From assembly GCA_027596195.1 (NCBI GenBank), contig JADGJG010000423.1, positions 1-20,501 of the forward strand: 20,501 bases of DNA. The letters run 5' to 3'. The stretch is from Podochytrium sp. JEL0797 (taxonomy: Eukaryota > Chytridiomycota > Chytridiomycetes > Chytridiales > Chytriomycetaceae). Each line of letters opens with the position of its first letter. Position 1 is the first letter of the stretch. This document shows positions 1 to 9,356 of this stretch, piece after piece. Below the pieces are notes generated by a model. That model searched no databases. It was not told the origin of the DNA and saw only the letters and a program-made list of their open reading frames with translations. Position numbers and translations under genes: made by a program.

Positions 1-451
1 CCCACAAGACGTTCTCGAGTCTCTATTTTATTAGCCTGATTGCGGTAAGCTGGTCGTTGATTTTGCGCAGAATCATCGCGAGTTTTTTCTAACCACGTTT
101 GTTCCCTGGGTGGACGCCGGGATGCGCCCTGGCGTTTAAGTATTTTGCTTGTGTATGTATGTGACAAGACAGTCTTACTAACCGCATATTGTCCACCGAA
201 ACAGAAGTGATGTCACACTCGTTTGGAAGTCATGCCTTGGCGTGTTTTGGAGTTCTATGATGAGAAGAGATCAAATAAAGTGGAAGCACCGGGTTTATTT
301 TTGTTGGTGCATCAGCAAGAGCCAAAGAAAGAACTGCTCAGATGCGCGGGCTCATCCCATACTGATTTATTCACATCTTTCACGGGGGTGAAATTCTTGT
401 GACCTTCTTCTTCAGAAAAAAATAATTAAAAAGGAGTTAAAAGAGAGTATC

Positions 452-682
452 CTATCCTTTATGAGTGTTGTAATCTTTGGAAAGCGTATGCTGCTTATCA
501 CAGTGATTGATCGCGATATAGGCTCCCAGAATACCACACCCAGCATCTCTCCACTCCATTTCACATGATGCAATGGGTTGAGGAGCGTCGAAACGCGTCG
601 TTTTTGAGTATTCAGTGATGAAAAAGGACGTGAGCTGGCTTTCATCGAATGAAAACAAGCCGAATAGGTACTCGATTTCCAT
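452..682 (-). CDS. Possible 76-residue ORF in repeat copy 1
   Basis: Within the AT-rich part of the repeat, the minus strand holds an ATG-started frame of 76 codons with ordinary protein-like composition (begins MEIEYLFGLF, ends DYNTHKG). I recognise no family. Another minus-strand frame overlaps it, so the reading frame is not settled. The same frame exists in copy 2 with one Glu to Ala difference, but the copies are too similar for that to show selection. It could equally be chance, or the last exon of a spliced repeat-encoded gene. Confidence 0.22.
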   Translation of the reverse strand: MEIEYLFGLFSFDESQLTSFFITEYSKTTRFDAPQPIASCEMEWRDAGCGILGAYIAINHCDKQHTLSKDYNTHKG

Positions 683-977
683 TTCCCATTTAACACACAA
701 GTTGAGAAAAATACGGCCACCCCCGTTCTACACATGACACGGTGGTGCATGTCCATCTAAGATGTCGACTGATGTTGAAGTCTAGTTCGTGAGCGTGACT
801 GGAGAGGGAAAGTGGCTGCGAATAACTCGTCTCTCAGACGGCTGCGATGCCAGAGGGCGTGAGGGTCCAGAAATGCGCTTTCCATTTCTGATGGATTTCT
901 GTCAAAAATTTGTCCGTCCTGAGTCGGGCCCCAGTCTCCCACAGCACCCCCTACGGCCTCTCCTCCATCAGCGAGGA

Positions 978-1824
978 CAGCTGTTTCCTACGTCGCAAGC
1001 TTATGGGAGGCATCGCCGCTTTAGTACTCGGTGCTCCGGCAACGAGGAACACCAGCGATGCCTTTCGGTTGCATGTTGTATTCCATGTTGTATTCGCTGG
1101 TCGTTGGAGGAGCTGTGGTCCGGCTGCAGCTCGATCCACCACGTCAAATATTCTTTCTGAGCTCAACCAACCTTGACCCGTCGTGTGTTGCTGACCTCCC
1201 GGCTTCCTCGAACCCTACTGACAAAACGCGAAACTGGACGCTCCGGTCTTGCTCCTCCTCCTCCTCCTCCAGCGAATGCAGCTGTTTCCTACGTCGAAAG
1301 CTTATGGGAGGCATCGCCGCTTTAGTACTCGGTGCTTCGGCAACGAGGAACACCGGGGGCGCCTCTCGGTTGCATGTTGTATTCGCTGGTCGTTGGAGGA
1401 GCTGTGGTCCGGCTGCAGCTCGATCCACCACGTCAAATATTCTTTCTGAGCTCAACCAACCTTGACCCGTCGTGTGTTGCTGACCTCCCGGCTTCCTCGA
1501 ACCCTACTGACAAAACGCGAAACTGGACGCTCCGGTCTTGCTCCTCCTCCTCCTCCTCCAGCGAATGCAGCTGTTTCCTACGTCGAAAGCTTATGGGAGG
1601 CATCGCCGCTTTAGTACTCGGTGCTTCGGCAACGAGGAACACCGGGGGCGCCTCTCGGTTCGCTGGTCGTTGGTGGGGCCTTGGTACATCTGCATCTCAA
1701 TTCATCTTCTCAAATATCCTCTCTGATCTCACCCAACCTTGGCCCGTCGCTTTGCTGACCTCCCCGCTTCGTTGAATCCATCCTGTCAAAACCCGAAACT
1801 CGGCGATCCGACCCGCCGCCCTAG
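978..1824. repeat. Nested ~300-bp sub-repeats in copy 1 (three)
   Basis: Sub-units start at a CAGCTGTTTCCTACGTCG motif at 978, 1279 and 1568 (spacings 301 and 289). Each runs through an AAGCTTATGGGAGG block. The first two end in a (CTC)6 microsatellite near 1252-1270 and 1541-1559. The third is shortened and diverged, but still ends in a related GACCTCCC..GAAACTCGG block. Long open frames across this area cross the repeat boundaries and are not evidence of a gene. Confidence 0.85.
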
Positions 1825-2280
1825 CCACAAGAAATTCTCGAGTCACTATTTTCCTAGGCTGATTGTGGTAAGCTGGTCATGGATGTTGATTTTGCGCAGA
1901 ATCATCGCGAGTTTTTTCTAACCACGTTTGTTCCCTGGGTGGACGCCGGGATGCGCCCTGGCGTTTAAGTATTTTGCTTGTGTATGTATGTGACAAGACA
2001 GTCTTACTAACCGCATATTGTCCACCGAAACAGAAGTGATGTCACACTCGTTTGGAAGTCATGCCTTGGCGTGTTTTGGAGTTCTATGATGAGAAGAGAT
2101 CAAATAAAGTGGAAGCACCGGGTTTATTTTTGTTGGTGCATCAGCAAGAGCCAAAGAAAGAACTGCTCAGATGCGCGGGCTCATCCCATACTGATTTATT
2201 CACATCTTTCACGGGGGTGAAATTCTTGTGACCTTCTTCTTCAGAAAAAAATAATTAAAAAGGAGTTAAAAGAGAGTATC

Positions 2281-2511
2281 CTATCCTTTATGAGTGTTGT
2301 AATCTTTGGAAAGCGTATGCTGCTTATCACAGTGATTGATCGCGATATAGGCTCCCAGAATACCACACCCAGCATCTCTCCACTCCATTTCACATGATGC
2401 AATGGGTTGAGGAGCGTCGAAACGCGTCGTTTTTGAGTATTCAGTGATGAAAAAGGACGTGAGCTGGCTTTCATCGAATGAAAACAAGCCGAATAGGTAC
2501 GCGATTTCCAT
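2281..2511 (-). CDS. Possible 76-residue ORF in repeat copy 2
   Basis: Counterpart of the minus-strand ORF at 452-682, offset by exactly 1829 bp, with a single amino-acid difference near the start (MEIAYLFG against MEIEYLFG). In this copy the frame also stays open further upstream (to about 2562), because TAG in copy 1 reads AAG here. No family recognised. Confidence 0.22.
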   Translation of the reverse strand: MEIAYLFGLFSFDESQLTSFFITEYSKTTRFDAPQPIASCEMEWRDAGCGILGAYIAINHCDKQHTLSKDYNTHKG

Positions 2512-2806
2512 TTCCCATTTAACACACAAGTTGAGAAAAATACGGCCACCCCCGTTCTTCACATGACACGGTGGTGCATGTCCATCTAAGATGTCGACTG
2601 ATGTTGAAGTCTAGTTCGTGAGCGTGACTGGAGAGGGAAAGTGGCTGCGAATAACTCGTCTCTCAGACGGCTGCGATGCCAGAGGGCGTGAGGGTCCAGA
2701 AATGCGCTTTCCATTTCTGATGGATTTCTGTCAAAAATTTGTCCGTCCTGAGTCGGGCCCCAGTCTCCCACAGCACCCCCTACGGCCTCTCCTCCATCAG
2801 CGAGGA

Positions 2807-3458
2807 CAGCTGTTTCCTACGTCGAAAGCTTATGGGAGGCATCGCCGCTTTAGTACTCGGTGCTCCGGCAACGAGGAACACCAGCGATGCCTTTCGGTTG
2901 CATGTTGTATTCCATGTTGTATTCGCTGGTCGTTGGAGGAGCTGTGGTCCGGCTGCAGCTCGATCCACCACGTCAAATATTCTTTCTGAGCTCAACCAAC
3001 CTTGACCCGTCGTGTGTTGCTGACCTCCCGGCTTCCTCGAACCCTACTGACAAAACGCGAAACTGGACGCTCCGGTCTTGCTCCTCCTCCTCCTCCTCCA
3101 GCGAATGCAGCTGTTTCCTACGTCGAAAGCTTATGGGAGGCATCGCCGCTTTAGTACTCGGTGCTTCGGCAACGAGGAACACCGGGGGCGCCTCTCGGTT
3201 CGCTGGTCGTTGGTGGGGCCTTGGTAGAGGGCCTCACTCTCTTCTGGCTTCGTCTTCGAGCGACTATCACCAGTGTCCCTCGGTTGCATGTCGTGAACGT
3301 GGTTGGAGGAGAGGTCTCGGCTGCTCCCGCTCGATCCACCTGCCCAAATATCTTCACGGAGCTCACCCAACCTTGGCCCGTGACGTTGCTGACCTCCCCG
3401 CTTCGTTGAATCCAACCTGTCAAAACCCGAAACTCGGCGATCCGACCCGCCGCCCTAG
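2807..3458. repeat. Nested ~300-bp sub-repeats in copy 2 (two plus a diverged one)
   Basis: The same CAGCTGTTTCC-initiated sub-units begin at 2807 and 3108. The last is followed by a diverged stretch (about 3225-3420) that keeps the CTCACCCAACCTTGGCCCGT and GACCTCCC landmarks. Copy 1 has three close sub-units and copy 2 has two, so the sub-repeat number is variable. This is expected from unequal exchange or slippage. Confidence 0.85.
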
Positions 3459-3790
3459 CCACAAGAAATTCTCGAGTCACTATTTTCCTAGGCTGATTGT
3501 GGTAAGCTGGTCATGGATGTTGATTTTGCGCAGAATCATCGCGAGTTTTTTCTAACCACGTTTGTTCCCTGGGTGGACGCCGGGATGCGCCCTGGCGTTT
3601 AAGTATTTTGCTTGTGTATGTATGTGACAAGACAGTCTTACTAACCGCATATTGTCCACCGAAACAGAAGTGATGTCACACTCGTTTGGAAGTCATGCCT
3701 TGGCGTGTTTTGAGTGGAATCATTATTATTGTGTCATTATTGTGTTAATTTTCGTTGGTGCATCTGCAAGAGTTAAAGAAAGACCGCAGA
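3459..3790. repeat. Long tandem repeat, copy 3 (partial, decayed)
   Basis: The first ~250 bp (3459-3712) match the start of copies 1 and 2 almost exactly. After the GTGTTTTG at about 3712 the match weakens but can be followed through the GTTGGTGCATC and AAGAGTTAAAGAAAGA segments near 3754-3783. After that, similarity is lost. This is the right-hand end of the array; the rest of the unit is missing. Confidence 0.8.
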
Positions 3791-4381
3791 AAAATTCGAA
3801 ATAAAATGGACGCGATTCACCGAGAAAAATTCGAATTGGTGCGATTCACCGAGATCCGAAAATTGGACCAATTCGGGGACGCACGAATCAGCAATCGGCA
3901 TCAAACTTGAAGAGATCTCGAAACTGGAAAACAGGGCAGACCAACGCGTTTCGAACAGCCCCCTTTCCATGTAAGTCACCCTGCACCCAATCCCAAAACC
4001 AGAGGCTTGCGCGGTTCCATCCTTCGCTTCCGTCCATCTCGGTAGTCTCTGGAAGCATTCATCGCGAAACCTCCAACCTGAAAAGTAGAGCGCGAAGAAA
4101 TGGGCCGTGCTCGTAACCCGAAGGAAAACAATCGAGGTGCTCAACGATCAGAACAATCCCTCCAGAGCAGCCTGACATTGGCCAATCTAGAGACGATACC
4201 GTGGGCAGAAAGAATATTATCATGCCTGAGAGACCTTCCCGATATCAAACTGAAACCCGATGCGCCGAAGCTGGAGGGATGCTCGAATCGATTAAACTTG
4301 TTACAAACACTGTCAAATCTCTCTCTCTCTATATATCGGTTCATTCGTTCAAATTCAAACGTCATTGGAGATCTCACTGTA
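3791..4381. other. Gene-poor stretch with small repeats
   Basis: No gene can be supported. A short imperfect repeat lies at 3790-3860, where AAAAATTCGAA and GCGATTCACCGAGA each occur twice about 28-36 bp apart, and a (TC)6 run with TATATA follows at about 4319-4336. An ATG-started plus-strand frame (4100-4432, begins MGRARNPKENN) and a minus-strand frame (3773-4144) overlap here. Neither has recognisable domains or clear splice sites. Confidence 0.5.
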
Positions 4382-4814
4382 AGACGAACAGAATCCGGGT
4401 CGCGCCATCCTCCAGAACCCGCCTCCTCCTGAACCTCCTGAATCACCTTGGACACCCCAGTCCCAACCACCTCCTCCTCAGCCACAAATTTCTCGCCACG
4501 CTTTCTCTTGTGCTCTCGATTCTGTCCAGAAAAAACGCGCCCCTGTTTGCGAAGTTCCTCTAATTCACAACAACCTGCCTTCCACTTCTTGACTGCCTCT
4601 GCCTTTCCATGACAAAGCTCCAGCCGCTCCTTCGCTCCATCCTTCGCCGCCTCCCTCAACACAACCACCTCCTCTTATACGGCCCGACGTCTCCCTGCGT
4701 GTGGTCTGAAGGTCGCGAGCAACATCTCTGCACTCTTGGGAACACCTGTTAATTGCTTTAAGAGCTGCGAATAGACGGTGCTTTCCTCACTGGTGGGCGG
4801 AAGCCCGAGCGAGT
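4378..4814 (-). pseudogene. Coding-like coiled-coil fragment with an in-frame TAA
   Basis: On the minus strand a good acceptor (CTGAC branch motif, then CCCTTCTAG ending at 4815) opens a frame reading SLGLPPTSEES..LLKQLTGVPKSAEM..RPHAG. It meets TAA at 4677-4675 and continues in the same frame for about 99 codons of lysine/glutamate-rich, coiled-coil-like sequence (REAAKDGAKERLEL, KKWKAGCCELEEL, EHKRKRGEKF) to a GTGAGA donor at 4377. Protein-like composition on both sides of one stop suggests a nonsense-disabled gene, but I cannot join it to upstream exons in phase. I do not recognise the family. Plus-strand proline-rich frames overlap it, so the strand is not certain. Confidence 0.3.
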
Positions 4815-4869
4815 CTAGAAGGGTGAGTGTCAGTGCGCTGGTAGAGAATGGTGCGCGAGAGTAGAAGGA

Positions 4870-5016
4870 ATGTCATCATCGAAGGTCCCAGAAGCAATGG
4901 GGGCCATAGTAAGCATGGTGGGCACGGCAAAAGGATTGACAAAGAGTATGATCGACAACGCAGCGGTTGTACGAGGCGGAAAATATCTGGTCGAAACCCA
5001 CAAGTTAGAGAACTGA
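4870..5016 (+). CDS. Short ORF or exon remnant, 48 residues
   Basis: An ATG-started plus-strand frame of 48 codons (MSSSKVPEAMGAIVSMVG at the start, GGKYLVETHKLEN at the end). It has a strong purine-first codon pattern, and the matching minus-strand frame is interrupted by stops. A GTGAGT donor-like site lies upstream at 4822 and an AG at 4861-4863, so this could be an internal exon. It lies upstream of, and on the same strand as, the patatin-like relic, but I see no patatin motif in it. Product unknown. Confidence 0.25.
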   Translation: MSSSKVPEAMGAIVSMVGTAKGLTKSMIDNAAVVRGGKYLVETHKLEN

Positions 5017-5240
5017 TGGGACAGTCGTGCATAATGCAAAATGCAGTAATGGGCGAGATTATAGTAGAAAGTTTGAGTTCGTCAATGGGACAGCAGTGAT
5101 TCGTCAAGTGAGAACTTTCACCTTGGCTCCGTCGGCGCGATCCAATGATGTCAGAAGCTCGTCGATGACATCCTCGTCGGTATCACTGAGAGAATCGTTT
5201 GCTGTACTCCGATGAATATTCTCACTTTAATTTTCATATA

Positions 5241-6448
5241 GTCGGCGTATACGACCCAAACCACTTGCTGCAAACCATCCAAAAAACCCTGCGAAAAAAC
5301 TTGCGCGTGCAAAGCGAGACTGCATTTTTGGAGGTTTACAAACTGACAGGAATCAAGCTGTGTATAACAGTTACCCGAGCTGATGGCCCTTCCAAGTCGC
5401 TCGTCTTGAATTTCTAGTCTGCTCCGCATGTGGTATATAATTCTCCTTTTTTCCCATTATTATGATTATTAAGTAAGATTGCCTCCTCGGCTGCGCACGT
5501 ATTCTTGTGCTACTGGCGAAACCAGATCACATATAGAAAGATTTCTCACTTTTTCTAGTGCTTTCTCAAAATGAACAGAAAGATTTCTCACTGGGGCGGT
5601 ATGTGTATTCACAAAAGCATAAATATTCTAATTAAAATGCCCAGATCACAAATGGATTGATGACACAATCCAACATGACTTGCCAGTTGCCGACCTCAAT
5701 CGGTCGTTTGCTGCCAGCAATTGCATCTCATGTCAGGTTAATCCGCATGTCCTGCTCCTCAGACTGTTGTACAGCATTTGCCCTCGTCGGATTCTTAAAC
5801 TGATCCCAGCTTGCCGCCTTATCGCAAAGGCTGGTTTGTACATGGCTTTCATGATCTTCAGAGCGGTAAGGCGTGTGAGAATTGACAAAGGTAATAATAT
5901 CTAACAAATGCATTTTAGCTGCTCCATGTTGTAAATGGGGCTCAATATGGCGGCCGACGAGCCGCGTTGAAATGGACGCACAGGTTTAAATGTTTGTGCG
6001 CAACCTTGAAGCACGCCCTTGCCTTTAGATCACAAGAATACTGATCATTAGGGACGATTGCGCTCCAAGTTTATCTTGGTCCTCATTTTTGTGACATTTT
6101 TGTGATGTCAAAGTGCGAAATTTTGCGAGCGCCTGCAGCGGTACGCGGAGCGAACAATCTGGCCAAGTTGAAACATGCATTTCTGAACTCAAAAATGTGC
6201 AGATATCTACTTCATCGAATGGCGAGCGCGGATAGAGCGACAAGTTGATGCTATTAATGAACAATTAAAAGGTGAGTTGAGGGAAAGGGACAAGCAAAAA
6301 AATAAATTTTTGATCCGTTAAGACGTTGTGTGAAAGCCATGCTTGATCAGATGGGCATCCATTCGCATTTTCGAAGATTGGTGGAAAAACCTCTTCTTGA
6401 AATAGACAAACGCGTGAACTCTTCGCTAATCAAATCATATTTTTCTAT
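5241..6448 (+). pseudogene. Patatin-like (Tgl3/4/5-SDP1 type) lipase relic
   Basis: Several blocks typical of fungal and plant triacylglycerol lipases of the patatin family appear in order on the plus strand. At 5241-5414 is GVYDPNHLL..AFLEVYKLTGIKLCITVTR..LVLNF, followed by an in-frame TAG (5415-5417). The frame then continues SAPHV, and across a possible intron (5433-5477) IASSA. At 5645-5865 is KWIDDTIQHDLPVADL..CQVNPHV, matching the family block with the second catalytic residue (Asp kept; the usual following Gly is Asp). A textbook intron follows (5866-5918; GTAAGG, CTAAC at 5901-5905, TTTTAG), then a GGRRAALKW block resembling the family's GRRATW. The N-terminal glycine-rich loop and GxSxG serine motif are not found, and 5500-5640 looks decayed. 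Phase-compatible downstream exons (6114-6166, 6203-6271, from 6337) are weaker and run into the inverted-duplication arm. A dead gene is the best reading; the premature TAG and missing nucleophile argue against function. Confidence 0.55.
5535..5592. repeat. 16-bp direct repeat
   Basis: AGAAAGATTTCTCACT occurs at 5535-5550 and again at 5577-5592, and CCAGATCACA occurs at about 5522 and 5641. These lie in the decayed middle of the lipase relic and may mark a small local duplication. Confidence 0.7.
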
Positions 6449-6460
6449 CCAGGCAGCCCA

Positions 6461-9329
6461 TCAAAAATACTCTGGAGGAGGAGCCTCCTCCCGAATCCCA
6501 CCTCTCACCTCCATCCCCATCTGCAACTCCTTCACTCTTGTCAACGCGCGTTCCAACTTGACCCTCCTCCCAACCGTCATGCCAACAAAAGTCGCAAAAT
6601 CTTGCGCATTCAACAACAACAACGCACTTCCATCAATCTCTTGCTCCCGCACAAACGCGACCGTCTCGGGCGTGCCCACATCATGCATTTGGATCCATTC
6701 TACAACATTGTCAATGGACCAGTGGATTGGGGAGGTGGGGAGTGTGGAGAGGAGGTCTTGGAGGCTGCTGGATTCTGTTTGTTTGTTGGAAAGGAATTCA
6801 GACACGCTTTTTTTGGTGGTGCTGGTGAAGATTGATTTTTCGGTTCGTGAAGAGGGGATGGTGGCGGTGGTCATGGCTGTGAAAATGTTTGTTGGAGGAG
6901 ATGCGGATTGCATGACGCTGAAGAGGGGGTGGGGGTTGGATTTTTCGTTCTTTTCGCTAATGAAGCATAATGTTGGAGTTAAAAATCAGTAAAACGACGC
7001 GCGTGTTTGTTCACCTCAAGGCGGGAACAGCGACGGAAGTGACTGCCGATTTCCAGTTTGAATCCTCGTTGATCAGAACAGAAACTTGTTGTGGCCTTAC
7101 AGTCTCTGACGACTCGTCCACTTTTTGATCCACGAATTCTGTTGGCATGAGCGTGTTTGCGGATGCAAAAGGAGGAGCCTCGCTTTCAGCCAGCTTGCTC
7201 GCACGTTTTCGCCAATAGTACAGCCCTGCAACGATTCCCGCCACCCCCAACAGTGCAGCAACAACACCCCCGGTAATGGTTCCCGCATCCGTCGAGCCCG
7301 GCATCTGCTGCAGATTCTTTTGCTTCGGGTTATGAGGCCCCGCGAGTCCAACCATAGGCCCCCGTTTTAATATCACATTGTCCCCAAGCTTGCACGTCCC
7401 GTTTGCAAGAAACACGTCATTGGCAACCACATCTCCTTGACACTCGAGTCCACTGTAAAAAATCATTCGGACCGTACTCGCGTCATCAGAAAGCGAAGAA
7501 TTCATGGAGCTTGATGAAGGATAAATGTACGAGGTGGGTAAACAGGCTCCTAGACGGTACGAAGTGGTTTCCTGAGGAACCACACACTCATTGTCAACAA
7601 ACGACGTGTACACAAAATATGGCTCGTGAGAAAACAGCGATTGTGTCGCGGACTCCCAATCCTCGAACTTATTCGCACACGTGTTGGTGATGAACTCGTT
7701 GCTGTTGTCTGTTGTGCATGAGGAGGCGGTTGTGCAAACGTCGGAGGGGGATCCAAACCAAACAGCCGCTGGAACGCGACAATTGGAATCAGCGAAGAGA
7801 GTGTATACAGCCAGGCCATCGTATTGGAAGACAGTGGCGTTTTGGGAAAGGGACGAGAGGCAAGACTGGGGTTTGGCAGAACCGAGGGTCTCGAATTGCG
7901 TGAGGTTCTGACAAGTACTGTCTGAATATTCCGTTCGGACCAGCGTGGAGTTGTTTGAATCCACTGAATACGTGAAAGAGCCGTTTGTTGCAAGCATGGC
8001 GACACAAGTCGCGAAAGGAAACTGAACACCCCCTGTGGGTTTCGACGAACAAGAAGCATCCGTGTCAAGCAACTGAATCTGCGAAGTATTGGACCCAAAA
8101 TATGCGTCTCCAAACGTCGCAAGGTCAGTCACGCAAGCTTCTTTCACGAACCATCCTTCCACATCGGCTTTGCGGCACTTCGCGTGAGATGATGGTATAT
8201 AAGGCATTCCACCGTTGTTCCAGTATACAATCTGGATAGGAGATGCGCATGCAGCGTCGCGGTAGTAAATTTGAGCGAGAGGGAGACTTGGCGTTGGAAT
8301 GATCTCTTTCAATGTCACTTTTGTTCGTCCAGAGCACGTCCCATTCGTTGGGTGTGACGACTTTTGAACAACGATTCCCGTGCATGCAGGTCCAGTAAAA
8401 TAACTCAGAGTCATTGACGATCCATCTGGCGAGAGAGTCGTATTGACGGAGCTCGCGTCTGGGACCATATATGACGAAGCAATGCACGCACCAACACGAA
8501 AGGATGACGTTGTAAACGGAAGACCGCATTCATTGTCCACGAACCCGTGATAAGTAAAATATGAGGAGGCGGGAAATAGATCCTGCGACACCGTGTCTAA
8601 TGTGGCGGCTGTGTTTACACCATATGATTTGCTGCAGGTAATTTCGTAATATTCTTTGTTATTGTCCAAGTTGCAGGTGGAATCAGGTGTGCACGAAGAT
8701 GTCGAGCCCAGCCAGATTCCACCTGGAGTTGAGCAACCTTGACCCGTGAAGAGATTGAAAACGTTCAATCCATCATATGCCACAAGGGAAACGTTTTGAG
8801 ATAATCCAGGCGCGATTAAAGTGCCATAAGGCGATGATGTGGAGGCAGGAGTGCAGATGGAAGAGCTGTTTTTGACATCCAATACTTGAAAGTTGGCAAG
8901 AGTCTGACATTGATCGTCGGAATACGCTGCCCAATATAAATTCCCACTCATTGCATCCATGCTCGTTCTGACAGAGTTGTACAGGTACGAGTTTCCGTTT
9001 TTGTCGACGGTCGGTCCCGTATTTGTCGCGAAAGTCGGGATACAATTGTCCAAAGGGTATTGAACCCCCGCGTCGTATGGGGTTGGAGAGCAGCTACTCA
9101 TTGATAGAACTAATGATGATCCTGGCCATATCCCGATCCCGAAGCTCGAGGGATTCGATGCACATCCTCGCGTGGAAAACCAATTTGGATAATGCGGGGA
9201 CGCGTTGCAAATTGTTGTGGCGGATGTTGCAGGCACACAATCCGTGCTGTTTGGAAACAGGTACTCGATGCGAATGGGCGTTGCGCATGCAGCGTCTCGG
9301 TAATAAATGACGGCCGTGAGAATTGTCAT
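6461..9329 (-). CDS. Receptor-like single-pass membrane protein with cytoplasmic SAM domain, copy 1
   Basis: Two exons, 9329-7015 and 6956-6461, encode 936 residues. The outer part has two related ~300-residue units, each opening with IYYRDAAC (residues 8 and 355) and rich in cysteines and N-glycosylation sequons. A membrane helix lies at about 684-706 (GVVAALLGVAGIVAGLYYW), followed by the positive WRKR stop-transfer. After a ~65-residue linker the 58-nt intron 7014-6957 (GTGAAC..CATTAG) joins in phase 2 to a segment with a SAM domain at about 851-917 (W..DNVVEWIQMHDV, EIDGSALLLL, GMTVGRRVKLERAL). SAM domains mediate protein-protein assembly. Reading exon 1 alone ends at the TGA inside the donor. 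No signal peptide is visible at the ATG, and an in-frame TGA lies five codons upstream; an upstream leader exon may be missing. The outer domain family is unknown to me. Confidence 0.82.
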
Positions 9330-9356
9330 GTCGGATTGATGTCAGATCTCGAGGTC

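Larger units (their letters stand above)
1..1824. repeat. Long tandem repeat, copy 1 (window edge cuts its start or it begins here)
   Basis: This block recurs downstream with an offset of 1829 bp in its first two thirds. Comparing positions 61-1240 with 1890-3069 by eye, I find only three substitutions (near 672, 717 and 996), so the copies are recent or homogenised. The unit has an AT-rich first part (to about 780) and a GC-rich second part made of shorter sub-repeats from 978. I recognise no transposase, reverse transcriptase or other mobile-element gene in it. It could be a subtelomeric-type or other segmental repeat; its family is unknown to me. Confidence 0.9.
1825..3458. repeat. Long tandem repeat, copy 2
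   Basis: Direct tandem copy of the preceding block in the same orientation. It is 1634 bp long because it carries one fewer internal ~290-bp sub-repeat, partly offset by a diverged stretch at about 3225-3390 absent from copy 1. Its left junction (CCACAAG at 1825) matches the start of copy 1 and the start of the third, partial copy at 3459. Confidence 0.9.

Noticed and set aside
789..1465. Long plus-strand open frames across the tandem repeats (also 2618-3555)
   Set aside because: They cross sub-repeat boundaries, exist in several frames at once and are rich in microsatellite-encoded serine runs; there are no domains and no consistent start.
5120..5140. GSVGAI on the plus strand as a remnant of the lipase GxSxG serine motif
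   Set aside because: The glycine spacing does not fit the motif, a TGA follows at once, and no glycine-rich loop is found upstream. Position alone is not enough.
5151..5429. 92-codon minus-strand frame with a hydrophobic middle
   Set aside because: Antisense to the recognisable patatin block at 5241-5414, and it has no family signature of its own.
6330..6992. 220-codon plus-strand frame opposite the SAM exon of copy 1
   Set aside because: From about 6450 onward it is the antisense of the SAM coding sequence. Only the first ~40 codons look coding, and they are described with the lipase relic.
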